A stretch of DNA of 64,000 nt, taken from Rosenbergiella nectarea (GTDB lineage Bacteria > Pseudomonadota > Gammaproteobacteria > Enterobacterales > Enterobacteriaceae). The notes beneath the pieces were generated by a model that was not told where the DNA came from, did not search any database, and was given only the letters and a program-made list of their open reading frames with translations. Below, in pieces: positions 14,842-23,984 of this stretch. Numbering within the stretch: the stretch's first letter is position 1; each line of letters opens with the position of its first letter. The position numbers were made by a program, and so were the translations under genes. The DNA is taken from assembly GCF_900111105.1 (NCBI RefSeq), contig NZ_FOGC01000003.1, positions 64,945 to 128,944 of the forward strand, read 5' to 3'.

Positions 14842-15246
14842 TATCACTCTTATTACTTTTCATGTCATCGAAACTGCTATCGAAATGGGCCTTCAACCCA
14901 AAGTTTTGCTTAGAGAACCGCGTAAAGTCAGGTCCGATTGGTTTGATTACAATAATGATGATAAAAATAGACTCGTTATGCTGCAAGGCGATCGACGTCA
15001 TTCAGGTGCATCCTAGGATGGAGTGATTTCGCGTAAATTGATGGCTCAGGTCTTAGTTAAACCTTTAACGTACGATGCTGCGAAGAATAAAAGATTTGAG
15101 TTGATGGCAGAAAGAGGCAAGGCCCAACAATAGTCACTCAATTATTTACCGAACTACTGATAGATAATCCACAAAAAAATGATGGCGTTTTAGACGTAGA
15201 TAATACGCCTCTGTGTTATAAGCCTGAAAATATCATCACTGATTGA
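14842..15246 (+). pseudogene. Broken coding remnant between dif and yjjJ, family not recognised
   Basis: Three consecutive plus-strand open segments in different frames read as protein: ...EMGLQPKVLLREPRKVRSDW...QGDRRHSGAS (stop 15016), MAQVLVKPLTYDAAKNKRFE... (15041-15133) and PTIVTQLFTELLIDN...KPENIITD (to the TGA at 15246). They look like one gene interrupted by a stop and a frameshift, but I cannot name the family and it could be chance. Confidence 0.3.
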
Positions 15247-15289
15247 GTTCTATTTTCAGACGAATAAGCCACCATTTTTACTTGCCTCC

Positions 15290-15297
15290 CCCTACCC
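15290..15297 (-). other. KOPS octamer, first copy right of dif
   Basis: CCCTACCC on the plus strand is GGGTAGGG on the minus strand, pointing left toward dif 650 bp away. Further copies of the same orientation are CCCTGCCC at 25957 and 43892 and CCCTCCCC at 33251 and 62190. Confidence 0.55.
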
Positions 15298-16596
15298 CAG
15301 TCGCTCGATACGTTGTCGGGCATCCGCCAAATGCGATCCCAACGCATCGAGGCAAGGCGCAAAGTTCTCTGAAAATTTATCACACGCGAGAACGAGACGA
15401 TAAAATTCTTCAGCCATCTGTAGCGCTAGGTGCCAACACTGTTCATCGATAACGTCGAGTAAACTCGCCGGACGCAACGTATTCACCCTTTCGCCCCCCG
15501 ATTTTGGCGCAAAGCCCATCGGTAACATATCGTAAGCTGGCGCTAACGGGTAAGGCCGACCCTGATCACTGATAAACGATAAATTACCATGGTGCATATC
15601 GGTATTACCGATCAATACGCCGAATGCCCAGAGCTTTGCCGCTTCTTGTACCGCCTCGGCGATAACATGCTGCTGAGCCGCTAGCAATTTAACTAAGCTT
15701 GGCCAAGGTTCTCGGGCTTTGCCTATAAACTCCGCCTCTAACGCGCGCAATGAAAAAATGCCAATTCGACCCAATGCATTCTGTCGGTCAAAACGAGGAA
15801 TTTCTAGAAAACGTTGGCAACCGAAATCAAGTACGGTTGTTTCAACGCCTAGCACCTGTAAGGCTAAATGCTCTGCCAATAATAAGTCACGCCAACGTTC
15901 GCTGACGGGATTATCTTCCAGTGCGGTAAACTTCACGAGAACATGACCGGTGGTACTGAACGTGCAAAATTTAGGTTGTTCTCCCCCTGCAGACGAGCCG
16001 GGCACTTCACCCGAACTGGAGGATAGAGCCATTTGCGGGTAATGCAGCTCTCGGTCTATCAGTGTCGGGCTTGGCATCGCTAAAAATTGCGCTTTCGCCC
16101 TTTCACCAATCAATAAGTTACCTACGCTATCATGCCCATGAGTCAATAAGGCTCTGATCACCTCGTCGTCTTGCCAATTTTCCGGATTCGATGATAAGCC
16201 CAATTCCGATGAAAAGGCACCAGCAAACGCACGGCCAAGATAGCCCTGCGGCCGCATATCAAATAGCCACCATGGCAGGCCATCACTATGGTGGACGACA
16301 CCATCGGTCTGACACATCACAAATCCTTGGGGATAGACCGGGATCAGATCGCCCAATAATTTAATTTTACCTGCTTCGGAAATCCGATATATCGGCGCTA
16401 TACTAAAACCGCGATAAGGGTGTTTTAGTGCATAATGAATAGAAGGTCCCGCGCCTATTCTAATAATATCGCTTTCCATATTTTTCAACGCCCGCGAGAG
16501 CGTTGGCTGACTAACACTAATTTTTTCAGTGAGTTGCTTAACCGTCATCGGCGATTTTTGAAGATGTAAACGTATGGCTTCCGTACGGTTTATCAT
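15292..16596 (-). CDS. yjjJ: HipA-family kinase toxin YjjJ with fused HTH domain
   Basis: 434 residues (E. coli YjjJ 443). Residues 1-60 form a winged helix (MTVKQLTEKISVSQPTLSRALKNM). The HipA-like Ser/Thr kinase part has GGEQPKF (nucleotide loop), LVKFTALEDN, the catalytic GNTDMHHGNLSF and LAPAYDMLPM. YjjJ-type HipA proteins lack a separate HipB antitoxin, and none is encoded beside it here. The expected targets are translation factors or tRNA synthetases, by family analogy. It borders the dif island. It could act as a persistence toxin or have drifted to a housekeeping role. Confidence 0.85.
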   Translation of the reverse strand: MINRTEAIRLHLQKSPMTVKQLTEKISVSQPTLSRALKNMESDIIRIGAGPSIHYALKHPYRGFSIAPIYRISEAGKIKLLGDLIPVYPQGFVMCQTDGVVHHSDGLPWWLFDMRPQGYLGRAFAGAFSSELGLSSNPENWQDDEVIRALLTHGHDSVGNLLIGERAKAQFLAMPSPTLIDRELHYPQMALSSSSGEVPGSSAGGEQPKFCTFSTTGHVLVKFTALEDNPVSERWRDLLLAEHLALQVLGVETTVLDFGCQRFLEIPRFDRQNALGRIGIFSLRALEAEFIGKAREPWPSLVKLLAAQQHVIAEAVQEAAKLWAFGVLIGNTDMHHGNLSFISDQGRPYPLAPAYDMLPMGFAPKSGGERVNTLRPASLLDVIDEQCWHLALQMAEEFYRLVLACDKFSENFAPCLDALGSHLADARQRIERLG

Positions 16597-16659
16597 CGCC
16601 CCGCTCCCGATTGAATAGATATATGAATAGCTTTTTGAATAGATAATTTAGCACATGGG

Positions 16660-17571
16660 TCATGCAATGTCACCTTGTTGGCTGACCTCGACGCATAACG
16701 CACGTAGCCAACGATGAGCAGGATCCTGATGGCGACGTGCGTGCCATGCCATACTTTTGGTAAAGCCCGGTACACTCAGCGGCATCGGGATAATCACTAA
16801 GTCATGCGTGACACTGGCTAAGCGTTTGGGAAGCACCGCAATCATTTTGGTGAGGCGTAATATCTCAGGCACGGCATGAAAGCTATTCACGGAAACGCCA
16901 ACACGACGCTGAAGGTTAATTTCGGCAAGTTTCTCATCGGTCGGACCGCTGAACTGTCCCTCGGTTGACACTAAGACATGTTCATAGTGACAAAATTGCT
17001 CAAGCGTCATTGATAAACTTTGCGCAATTGGATGCGATCGGTGTGCGACACAGACGTACTCTTCTTGATAAAGGCTCCGACTATGCAATTCCTCAGCGGT
17101 CGTTTCTGGTGTCAGTAAGGCAAGGTCGACCTCTCCTCGAGAAAGCTGTTGCGTCACTTGATCGTCAATAATTGGCCGTATGGCAATATTGATGCCGGGT
17201 GCACGGGTTTTCAATACCGCAATCAACGGGATTAGCACCGCGCTGAGGGCGTAGTCCGTAGCGGCAAGTGTAAAGGTGAGTGTCGCATTAAGGGGATCGA
17301 AGTGCGGCGGATTTAATAATTGCGTAATATCCCGCAGGATCTGCGTGACCGGGCCGGCTAGCTCCTCTGCCCGTGCGGTCGGCATCATACCGTCTGGCGT
17401 TCGTACAAACAGCGGATCGCTAAAATGCTCGCGCAGTTTTACCAACATGCCACTGACCGCCGGTTGGCTAATGGCTAGGCGATGCGCTGCGCGAGTCACA
17501 CTGCGTTCTTCGAGCAACGCACCGAGTGCTTTAAGCAGATTCAGATCTAAGCTGCGGAGTTCATTTTTCAT
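16660..17571 (-). CDS. LysR-family transcriptional regulator
   Basis: 303 residues from the ATG at 17571 (MKNELRSLDLNLLKALGALL), the usual LysR start. The open frame continues 105 codons upstream but only in low-complexity antisense of the SRPBCC gene. The HTH is at 8-66 (RSVTRAAHRLAISQPAVSGMLVKLREHF) and the substrate-binding domain follows (DYALSAVL..., VDLALLTPE). The NodD/SyrM-like pattern DPLFVRTPDGMMPTARA is present. It sits 98 bp downstream of the SRPBCC gene on the same strand. The effector is unknown. Confidence 0.85.
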   Translation of the reverse strand: MKNELRSLDLNLLKALGALLEERSVTRAAHRLAISQPAVSGMLVKLREHFSDPLFVRTPDGMMPTARAEELAGPVTQILRDITQLLNPPHFDPLNATLTFTLAATDYALSAVLIPLIAVLKTRAPGINIAIRPIIDDQVTQQLSRGEVDLALLTPETTAEELHSRSLYQEEYVCVAHRSHPIAQSLSMTLEQFCHYEHVLVSTEGQFSGPTDEKLAEINLQRRVGVSVNSFHAVPEILRLTKMIAVLPKRLASVTHDLVIIPMPLSVPGFTKSMAWHARRHQDPAHRWLRALCVEVSQQGDIA

Positions 17572-17669
17572 CTCTGACACTGACCCTTTAAAATCCTTAT
17601 CGACTAAGGCTAAAGGCAGTGAACGCATTTGTCGAGTTGCGACGCCTATCTCAGCGCTAGAATTAGGAT

Positions 17670-18179
17670 TTATTTTTTTGCCGTGTTCACCAATCCCACC
17701 AGCCAGTCTTGATGACCGTTGATCATCGGATTTGGCGTGGCGGTCGCTAACGCTTTGGCAGGCTCTCCATTTTGAGTTTCTTGGGTAAGGATCCGCACGC
17801 GGCCTTGACTCAAGTCTTCCACTAGCCAAGCATGTAGCACATCTAGACGTTCGGCGCTCCCTTCTTCTCCTACCCAACCATGCCACGATATACGTCCAGG
17901 CTCTCCGGCATTGGGTGCAACATATTCAGTGACCTGTGATTCGACATAAAAGCCAAAGGTGTCAAAATAAAAACGACAGTCTGCGAATAAGGTCTTACTG
18001 TCAGAGTCATGGAGACCTGGGTTAGCGGCGTTGGCGTAGTAGCTTGGCCATAATGAAGGCGTAATTAATAGCGGCCAAATATCAGCCGTGCTCAGTCCCG
18101 CAACAATAACCTCATTTGAACAGAAATTATCGCTAAAACCAGGTAAGAATTTTTCAGGCCAATGAATTGCATTTTGCAT
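17670..18179 (-). CDS. SRPBCC/polyketide-cyclase-like protein
   Basis: 169 residues. It has the pattern of a START/SRPBCC helix-grip fold: an N-terminal VAGLSTADIWPLLITPSLWPSYY strand-helix unit, central FGFYVESQVTEYV and GRISWHGWV strands, and a long C-terminal helix ending DWLVGLVNTAKK. Such proteins bind small hydrophobic ligands; no catalytic residue can be assigned. It is followed by the LysR gene, which may control it, or both may belong to one transcript. Confidence 0.7.
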   Translation of the reverse strand: MQNAIHWPEKFLPGFSDNFCSNEVIVAGLSTADIWPLLITPSLWPSYYANAANPGLHDSDSKTLFADCRFYFDTFGFYVESQVTEYVAPNAGEPGRISWHGWVGEEGSAERLDVLHAWLVEDLSQGRVRILTQETQNGEPAKALATATPNPMINGHQDWLVGLVNTAKK

Positions 18180-18364
18180 CGTAGTGATCTCTTTAAACGT
18201 GATATCAGATGACGAAAGGATGTCAAAACCCGAGGAAAAAGAACAATCAGCATTGCTGATAGCGACTATTAGCGCTGCTGATTGTGATGAGTGGACGAAT
18301 GATTAATGCGAAGGCCTCTGTGAAGTAACGCTATCGCATAGGGCAGCAAGTGGGCATCAGTCAT

Positions 18365-18402
18365 GCTATCGGTAACTCACTTCGAGGTGGGTAACCGATA
18401 GC
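18365..18402 (+). terminator. Long hairpin in the SRPBCC-GT9 spacer
   Basis: GCTATCGGTAACTCAC and the facing arm GTGGGTAACCGATAGC form a 19-bp stem with one A-A mismatch and two G-U pairs. It is followed on the plus strand by GCGCTTTTGTTTATTT, a terminator-like tail. No plus-strand gene precedes it, so it may end a small RNA or an antisense transcript. Confidence 0.45.
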
Positions 18403-18441
18403 TTAGCGCTTTTGTTTATTTACTGTCGAAGAAAATGGAAT

Positions 18442-19491
18442 TTATGCTGCGATACGGGTGATGAGCCGTTGAAGTTTTTCGCTAAACTCAATTGCATGAA
18501 AATCGCTAATCTCTCTCCCCACGACCACTGTTTCAGCTAGGGTCTGCATCGGCGGCCAGCGTGTTTTAAAATTAGCGTAAACGGCTAAAACGGGTACTTG
18601 GTAAGCACTGGCCATATGGACGATAGACGTGTCGGGAGAAATCGTTAAAAAGGCATTACGCACCACCGCGGCGCTGCGAAGGATGGAAGGCTCGAGCGAT
18701 AAGCGATGGACATTTTGCCATTCGGCCACCCGTTTTTTAGCCTGTTCACTCATTTTCGGACTATGCACAATCACGATGGGTAAGCGAGTGACCTGTTGAA
18801 TCAGCGCAAGTAGCTGATCAGCTGCCTCGGGCAAAAACGTACGTTCTGCCACGCTCCCCTCGAGATTTAATGCGATATAAGGACCCAGCGCATTGAGTTC
18901 AGACTCAACCTCCTGCGACGTCGCTTCGGGAATGGGTAATTCGAAACCGGCATTCACGACAGGAAACCCTGCTTCGCGCATTAAAATAGACCAGGTCATT
19001 GGCACTGGCGCGCGAAATTTCTGATCCATACGGGAGGCCACACGACAATAAGGGGAAAAACAGCGCATCTCCAGGCCTACGGCTTGTAAATTAGTTCTCG
19101 CACGCAGGGTTTTCACAAACAATAGCGTTTTCAGATTCTTTTTACGCATCGCTTCAATACAGAGATCGGGGACACCGTGTTCGGCACGGATCTGTTTGGC
19201 TAACGCCTTAATCTCTTGGTAGCGAGCGACATCTTGAAATTGGGTAGTAATCACTGTTAAACGAGTATTGTTGAGGCTCAAGGCCTCGAACACGTGATAA
19301 TTAAGCGTAGAAGCGATGATAATAAGATGCGCAACCTGCTGCTTTTCTAATGACCGGATCAGGGGATAAGTCGCCATGGCATCGCCGATTTGATCCGGGA
19401 TGTGTAACACTACGGTTTGAACGGTGTTGGCAATCAACGGCTGCGTGCTGTAGTCGAAAAAACTACAGGCTAACTTTCTTAAAATGGACAT
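18442..19491 (-). CDS. Glycosyltransferase family 9 (heptosyltransferase-like)
   Basis: 349 residues. The N-terminal TVVLHIPDQIGDAMATYPLIRSLEKQ is the GT9 acceptor-side motif (normally RxDxxGDxxxTxPxxR), and the C-terminal ISPDTSIVHMASAYQVPVLAVY is the nucleotide-sugar motif. LNLEGS follows the linker. GT9 enzymes add heptose or related sugars to LPS core. It stands apart from any LPS cluster. GRNTR-type residues at the N-terminus are replaced by PDQIGDA, so the donor/acceptor may differ from WaaC/WaaF. Transcribed alone. Confidence 0.8.
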   Translation of the reverse strand: MSILRKLACSFFDYSTQPLIANTVQTVVLHIPDQIGDAMATYPLIRSLEKQQVAHLIIIASTLNYHVFEALSLNNTRLTVITTQFQDVARYQEIKALAKQIRAEHGVPDLCIEAMRKKNLKTLLFVKTLRARTNLQAVGLEMRCFSPYCRVASRMDQKFRAPVPMTWSILMREAGFPVVNAGFELPIPEATSQEVESELNALGPYIALNLEGSVAERTFLPEAADQLLALIQQVTRLPIVIVHSPKMSEQAKKRVAEWQNVHRLSLEPSILRSAAVVRNAFLTISPDTSIVHMASAYQVPVLAVYANFKTRWPPMQTLAETVVVGREISDFHAIEFSEKLQRLITRIAA

Positions 19492-19615
19492 TTTTTATGC
19501 TACCAAGCTATATCATTTATATTTTTAGTATCGGAATTATATAATTGACCGTAGAAAGCATAAATTGTTCAAAATACTGGATAGCGACCTTATATTTGAA
19601 AAATTCTCATCGATA

Positions 19616-19643
19616 GTAAGGTGAGGGACCTCCCTCACCTTAC
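19616..19643 (-). terminator. Terminator of nepI
   Basis: A perfect 13-bp stem, GTAAGGTGAGGGA/TCCCTCACCTTAC, sits 3 bp past the nepI stop. On the minus strand it is followed by a T-rich stretch. Confidence 0.82.
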
Positions 19644-19645
19644 AC

Positions 19646-20818
19646 CTATGACTGATGCGTGCCGGTATGTCTGGGCATGACAAAGCCTATTAAACCGGCA
19701 GTTATTAACATAAGTCCGCCGCAGAGCGTTATCGGGGCGAGGATCCCTTGACTATCAAGTAATACCCCACCCAATGCAGCCCCTAAGGTATTCGCAAACT
19801 GAATCACCGCCACTTGCACGGCTCCGGCATTTTCGGCTTGGTGAGCCAGGTTACGCGCGATCCAGGTAGACCATGCGACAGGAATTAATCCGAAGGTGAA
19901 TCCCCACACAATAATAATTAGCGACGCCACCCATGGGATGTGGCCAAAGAAAATAAATAAGCCTGTGCAGACAAAGAGAGTGGTAGGCGCGAGAAATAAA
20001 GTGTGGATTAAGTGCTTTTTTAAGACGATAGCGGAGCAGGAAGTACCAATAAAATTGGCGATCCCAAAGCCTAAAAATATCAGTGTCAGTTGATTAACGT
20101 CAAGTTTAGAAACGGTCGCCAAAAGTGGGCGAATGTAAGTAAAGAAAGAGAACTGCCCACAGAAAGTGAGAAATATGGCTAACATCGCCACCTTGACACC
20201 CGTTTGCTTGAAAATCCTCAGCATGGGTTCTTTTTCAACTGACGTAGCGTGCATTGCGGGTAATACTTTTACTAACCACAGACTACAAACCCCTCCCAGC
20301 ATTGCCGCACCAATAAATACATTTCGCCAGCCGATAAGATTGCCGAGGAAACTGCCAATGGGAGCCGCAATGACCATTGCAATAGATACCCCGCCGAAGA
20401 CCACAGAAAGTGCTTTGGCTAGCGCGTGAGGAGGCACAAGTTTCATCGTCACCGAAGCCGCTAGCGCCCAAAACCCCCCTAATGCAACGCCGAGCACGAC
20501 CCGTCCCCCTAACAGCAAATAAAAGTTGGTGGAGAGCGCGACGATGAGACTGGAGATCGAAAGTAATACCGCAAAGGCAATGACCACATAACGGCGATCG
20601 CTATTTTTTATCAATGACGTAATGATAACACTGGCGAACATGGCCACTAACGCGGTAACTGTCACGGTTTGCCCCGCTGTTCCCTCACTAATATGGAGAT
20701 CCGCCGCCATCGGCGTCAGTAAGCTTACGGGTAAAAACTCTGCGGTAATTAGACAGGCTACACAAAAGGCAATAGCAAAGACTGCCGGCCAGTTTGGTCT
20801 ATGCGACGAGTGAGACAT
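19646..20818 (-). CDS. nepI: Purine ribonucleoside efflux pump NepI (MFS)
   Basis: 390 residues with 12 predicted membrane segments. RPNWPAVFAIAFCVACLITAE, EFLPVSLLTPMAADL, ISEGTAGQTVTVTA, DRRYVVIAFAVLL, LGGFWALAASVTMKLVPP and the C-terminal AGAVQVAVIQFANTLGAA align with E. coli NepI, which exports inosine and guanosine with proton antiport. The terminator directly follows. A purine exporter in a genome that has guaD/hpxO nearby is noteworthy but may be coincidental. Confidence 0.88.
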   Translation of the reverse strand: MSHSSHRPNWPAVFAIAFCVACLITAEFLPVSLLTPMAADLHISEGTAGQTVTVTALVAMFASVIITSLIKNSDRRYVVIAFAVLLSISSLIVALSTNFYLLLGGRVVLGVALGGFWALAASVTMKLVPPHALAKALSVVFGGVSIAMVIAAPIGSFLGNLIGWRNVFIGAAMLGGVCSLWLVKVLPAMHATSVEKEPMLRIFKQTGVKVAMLAIFLTFCGQFSFFTYIRPLLATVSKLDVNQLTLIFLGFGIANFIGTSCSAIVLKKHLIHTLFLAPTTLFVCTGLFIFFGHIPWVASLIIIVWGFTFGLIPVAWSTWIARNLAHQAENAGAVQVAVIQFANTLGAALGGVLLDSQGILAPITLCGGLMLITAGLIGFVMPRHTGTHQS

Positions 20819-20940
20819 TCAGTTTCCTAATTATAAAAATTCGGTGAGCGGGTAAAGGAGGTAATAGAAAAAATTTTTGCTGTGTAAAGTGAGCCGGCGC
20901 AACGATTCACTGCGACGGCTTAAGCTAATAAAATAAGAAA

Positions 20941-21972
20941 TTAAGAAAGTTTTATCACCACCTTACCGAAGTTCTCGCCACGCAACACCTTGTTCAATGC
21001 AGCCGGTGCCTGGTCAAGACCCTTTATCACCTGCTCACGGTAATGGATTTCACCGTTTTCGACCCAAGGCGTCATGACCGACAGGAAATCCGAGTAGTGA
21101 TCTGCATAGTCAGCAAAAATAATAAAGCCTTGCAGTAAAATACGCTTCTTAATTAACTGCGTCAGGATATAAGGCGTTTTATCGGGGCCATCCGCAAGCT
21201 CTGCGTGATTATAATACGAGACTGCACCACAGACCGGGACGCGAGCCCGCGGATTCAAGCGAGGAAATACCGCGTCGAATACTTTGCCGCCAACATTTTC
21301 AAAGTAGATATCGATCCCTTTTGGGCAGACGGATGCTAATCGTTGCTCGAAATCTTCGGTATGATGATCGATACAGTGATCAAAGCCTAACACCTCTACC
21401 GCATGGCGGCACTTTTCAGCTCCCCCCGCGACACCCACGACGTGGCACCCGAAGCGTTTCGCAAGTTGGCCCACTGTTGCGCCAACAGGGCCAGTAGCCG
21501 CCGCCACCACTAGCGTTTCACCTGCCTGCGGTTTACCGATATCGGTCAATCCCATATAGGCGGTAAAACCCGGCATCCCCAGTATTCCTAAAGCATAAGA
21601 AGGGTGTGCGAGCGCGTGATCGAGCTTAACTACCTCTTCTGGCTTGGCGAGCGAGTAGTTTTGCCAGCCTCCCTGAGACAATACCCAATCGCCCTCTTCG
21701 AAGCCTGCCACCGTGGAGTGCACAACTTGAGACACCGTTCCGCCTACCATCACATCACCAAGCGGTACCGGCGGTGCGTAGGATTCACTGTCATCCATTC
21801 TACCGCGCATATAGGGGTCGAGAGAGAGGTACTCTGTACGAAGCAGCAATTCTCCTTGTTTAGGCGTAGGACATTCACCTGTAACCCAGGTGAAACACTG
21901 CTCAGTGGGCTCGCCGCTCGGGCGTTGACTAAGCTGCCAGCCCTGATAGGGATGTTCTGCAGTGGACATCAT
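20941..21972 (-). CDS. curA: NADPH-dependent curcumin/enone reductase CurA (MDR family)
   Basis: 343 residues (E. coli CurA 345). It has the zinc-free leukotriene-B4-dehydrogenase-like pattern: YLSLDPYMRGRM, MVGGTVSQVV, GMPGFTAYMGL, the AAATGPVGATVGQLAK dinucleotide loop, GCHVVGVAGG, YFENVGGKVFDAV and RILLQGFIIFADY. It reduces alpha,beta-unsaturated ketones with NADPH in the cytosol. Either of two adjacent ATGs (21972/21969) could start it; AAGGAGTCATGATG supports the first or second equally. Monocistronic. Confidence 0.9.
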   Translation of the reverse strand: MMSTAEHPYQGWQLSQRPSGEPTEQCFTWVTGECPTPKQGELLLRTEYLSLDPYMRGRMDDSESYAPPVPLGDVMVGGTVSQVVHSTVAGFEEGDWVLSQGGWQNYSLAKPEEVVKLDHALAHPSYALGILGMPGFTAYMGLTDIGKPQAGETLVVAAATGPVGATVGQLAKRFGCHVVGVAGGAEKCRHAVEVLGFDHCIDHHTEDFEQRLASVCPKGIDIYFENVGGKVFDAVFPRLNPRARVPVCGAVSYYNHAELADGPDKTPYILTQLIKKRILLQGFIIFADYADHYSDFLSVMTPWVENGEIHYREQVIKGLDQAPAALNKVLRGENFGKVVIKLS

Positions 21973-22139
21973 GACTCCTTAACAATTTTGATGATTGTCA
22001 CTGAAGCCTAGCTAACTTTCAACCTAGCCGCTAGCGTCATCGCTTAACCTTTGATGCGACAGAGGCCGATATGCCCGGCACTAAGCGTCGAGGCTGATTT
22101 GGGGAGTGGCGACAATGGCGTTTAACACACCACCCCTGA

Positions 22140-22216
22140 TACTTCGGAATTTGCCAGGCGCTGGATAATCTCTATCGACAGGGACTGTTCAAAGCCATTA
22201 GTGTCAGTAACTGCTT
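22140..22216 (+). pseudogene. Scrap of an aldo/keto reductase gene
   Basis: One frame reads YFGICQALDNLYRQGLFKAISVSN, which resembles the W-AL-LY-QG-VRAIGVSNF block of aldo/keto reductases. It is not open beyond about 25 codons. The whole 22012-22351 gap holds no intact gene; the remainder is unassigned. Confidence 0.35.
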
Positions 22217-22351
22217 GTCGTATTGACGACCTTTAACACCGATACGTCCAAGGTTAATATAGAGACCTTGGACCCTATTAAGTCGTTGATCGCTAACCAT
22301 GCGGATTCAGAACGTATTACGTTTATTGGCACACGCCGTTTCGTTACCTAA

Positions 22352-22984
22352 CTAACGGGCGATACCTTGTATGATGATCTTTTTCACATTGTCGAAGGTT
22401 TGCTGGAAAAAAGCGGGATCATCGAGTGTTTTCCCGCTGATGGCAGCAACTTGTACGCCAAAATCAGCATAATGTTGAGTGGTTGCCCACAAGGTAAAGA
22501 GTAAATGCAGCGGGTCGATCGGGGCAAGCTGTCCCGCATCGATCCAGCCCTGAATAATCGACGATTTCTCGTCGACTAACTGTTTTAAGGCGGTGTGGAG
22601 GGTTTGCGTGAGTAATGGCGCCCCCTGCAACATTTCTAAGCAGAAGAGTTTCGAGGCTTGCGGGTGATCCCGCGACACGGTCAACTTAAGCAGAATATAG
22701 TGCTCAATGGCGGTTATCGCATCCTGCTCCGCCGCAAAGGCTTTTAACGGGGCGAGCCATACTTCTAATAAATCTTCCAGTAGTGCGATATACAAGGTTT
22801 CTTTCGACGGGAAATAGTAGAGAAGGTTTGTTTTTGAGACGTCAGCACTTTCCGCGACCCGTTCTAAAGAAGTGCCATGTAACCCATATTGTGAAAAGAG
22901 GGGTAATGCCGCAGAGAGAATGGTCCGGCGTTTTTGATTGGCGGCGCGTGAACGCCGCGAAGGACTGGCCTTGGTCTCACTCAC
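22352..22984 (-). CDS. rutR: TetR-family pyrimidine-responsive regulator RutR
   Basis: 210 residues from a GTG at 22984 with AAGGAG 7 bases upstream; the frame is open to an ATG at 23044, but the inner start gives the E. coli length (212). The HTH reads RRTILSAALPLFSQYGLHGTSLERVAESADVSKTNLLYYFPSKETLY, then the ligand domain with KLTVSRDHPQASKLFCLEMLQGAPLL and ATTQHYADF. RutR represses the rut operon in E. coli and responds to uracil/thymine. Here the divergent rut operon is destroyed, so only its other targets could remain. Confidence 0.9.
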   Translation of the reverse strand: MSETKASPSRRSRAANQKRRTILSAALPLFSQYGLHGTSLERVAESADVSKTNLLYYFPSKETLYIALLEDLLEVWLAPLKAFAAEQDAITAIEHYILLKLTVSRDHPQASKLFCLEMLQGAPLLTQTLHTALKQLVDEKSSIIQGWIDAGQLAPIDPLHLLFTLWATTQHYADFGVQVAAISGKTLDDPAFFQQTFDNVKKIIIQGIAR

Positions 22985-23060
22985 TGACACTCTCCTTTCT
23001 TCAATATTCTCGGCTGAACGACTGACCGCGCCGCCCTTGCCCATAACTGTTTAACGATTG

Positions 23061-23076
23061 TGCACCAGATGGTCTG
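23061..23076. promoter_or_regulatory. Candidate RutR operator
   Basis: TGCACCAGATGGTCTG lies between rutR and the rutA remnant. The core ACCA-GA-TGGT is a perfect dyad and matches the inner eight positions of the RutR box TTGACCA-N2-TGGTCAA; the outer bases have drifted. Confidence 0.6.
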
Positions 23077-23245
23077 CTGTTGTTCATTTGCTCTACTGCT
23101 TAGCAGTATAAAGGATTAACTCCCTCATCAATAAAGATTTTTTAAAGTTGGCACACTGCTTGCAAATTCTCTGTGTGCCAGACCGCTTTCACTGGTTCGC
23201 CCAACACTGCATGCTCTATCGACTATTTTGAGAGAGGTGGCAAAG

Positions 23246-23545
23246 ATGAAAATTGGTGTCTTTATTCCAATCGGCAATTACGGTTGGCGTTTTCTCAGAA
23301 AACGTCCCGCAATATAAACCGACCTTCGAGCTGAATAAAACTATCGTTAAACGGGCTGAGCATAACCTTTCGAGTTTGCATTATCGATGATTAAATTACG
23401 AGAATTCGGCGGTAAAACCGAATTTTGGGACCATAATCTCGAATCTTCCACGCTAAGGGCTGGACTCGCAGCGGTAACGGCGCGGATAAGACTCTACGCC
23501 ACGGCGGCAACTTTAGGGGGACGCTTGGAAAAGGAAAATATCCTA
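23246..23545 (+). pseudogene. rutA: rutA remnant (pyrimidine monooxygenase)
   Basis: ATG at 23246 begins MKIGVFIPIGNYGW, the RutA N-terminus, then loses frame. Later frames give PTFELNKTIVKRAEH and [43 protein letters not shown], all RutA residues 25-100. About 270 of 363 codons are gone. GAGAGAGG still lies before the ATG. RutA opens the uracil ring at N3, so the Rut route cannot work from this locus. Confidence 0.85.
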
Positions 23546-23555
23546 CACTAAGACA

Positions 23556-23636
23556 TTTTGGCAACTGGGCGTGTCGAAATCAGCAATGGGTAAGAGTATT
23601 CAGCGGCTTGAGCATAGCCTCGGGATCCCGCTAAAA
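23556..23636 (+). pseudogene. LysR HTH fragment
   Basis: Reads FWQLGVSKSAMGKSIQRLEHSLGIPLK, the recognition-helix region of a LysR regulator. No start or effector domain follows in this orientation. Confidence 0.55.
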
Positions 23637-23712
23637 TGCTGCCGAATGCATACCTCGCCATCATTCCTGATGCCCCACATCCTGCTTTTGCCGTAAATTT
23701 TAATGCCATTTG

Positions 23713-23853
23713 GATGAGGAGGCAGCAGAACTGGCGAGCCACTTCGGCTGTGAAGTTGATTTCATTGAAGGGACGGGGCACCTGATCCCGCTGGAAAAAC
23801 CCCTTGAGCTTGCCCGGTCTGTGTATAAATGGCTACAGACATCGGGACTTTAG
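23713..23853 (+). pseudogene. C-terminal fragment of an alpha/beta hydrolase
   Basis: Forty-six codons read DEEAAELASHFGCEVDFIEG... and TGHLIPLEKPLELARSVYKWL before a TAG at 23853. The TGH-iP-E-P segment is the catalytic-His end of alpha/beta hydrolases. The rest of the gene is absent. Distinct from the RutD scrap further on. Confidence 0.5.
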
Positions 23854-23984
23854 GCTGATGGCTTCGCGAGCATTTCGCCGGCCCGGAAGATCTTCTCCCG
23901 CAGCCACAGATGTGCCACGTTGCATGTATCGCGTTTATTCCAGCAAAGGTTGGACATTCAAAGGGTTTGTCAGTCCCGAAAAAT

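Noticed and set aside
14807-15001. 64-codon minus-strand ORF next to dif
   Set aside because: No ribosome site and no family resemblance; the plus strand here looks more protein-like, although broken.
17572-17886. 105-codon N-terminal extension of the LysR gene
   Set aside because: It is Arg/Ser-rich sequence in another frame of the SRPBCC gene, with no homology to LysR; the HTH begins normally after the ATG at 17571.
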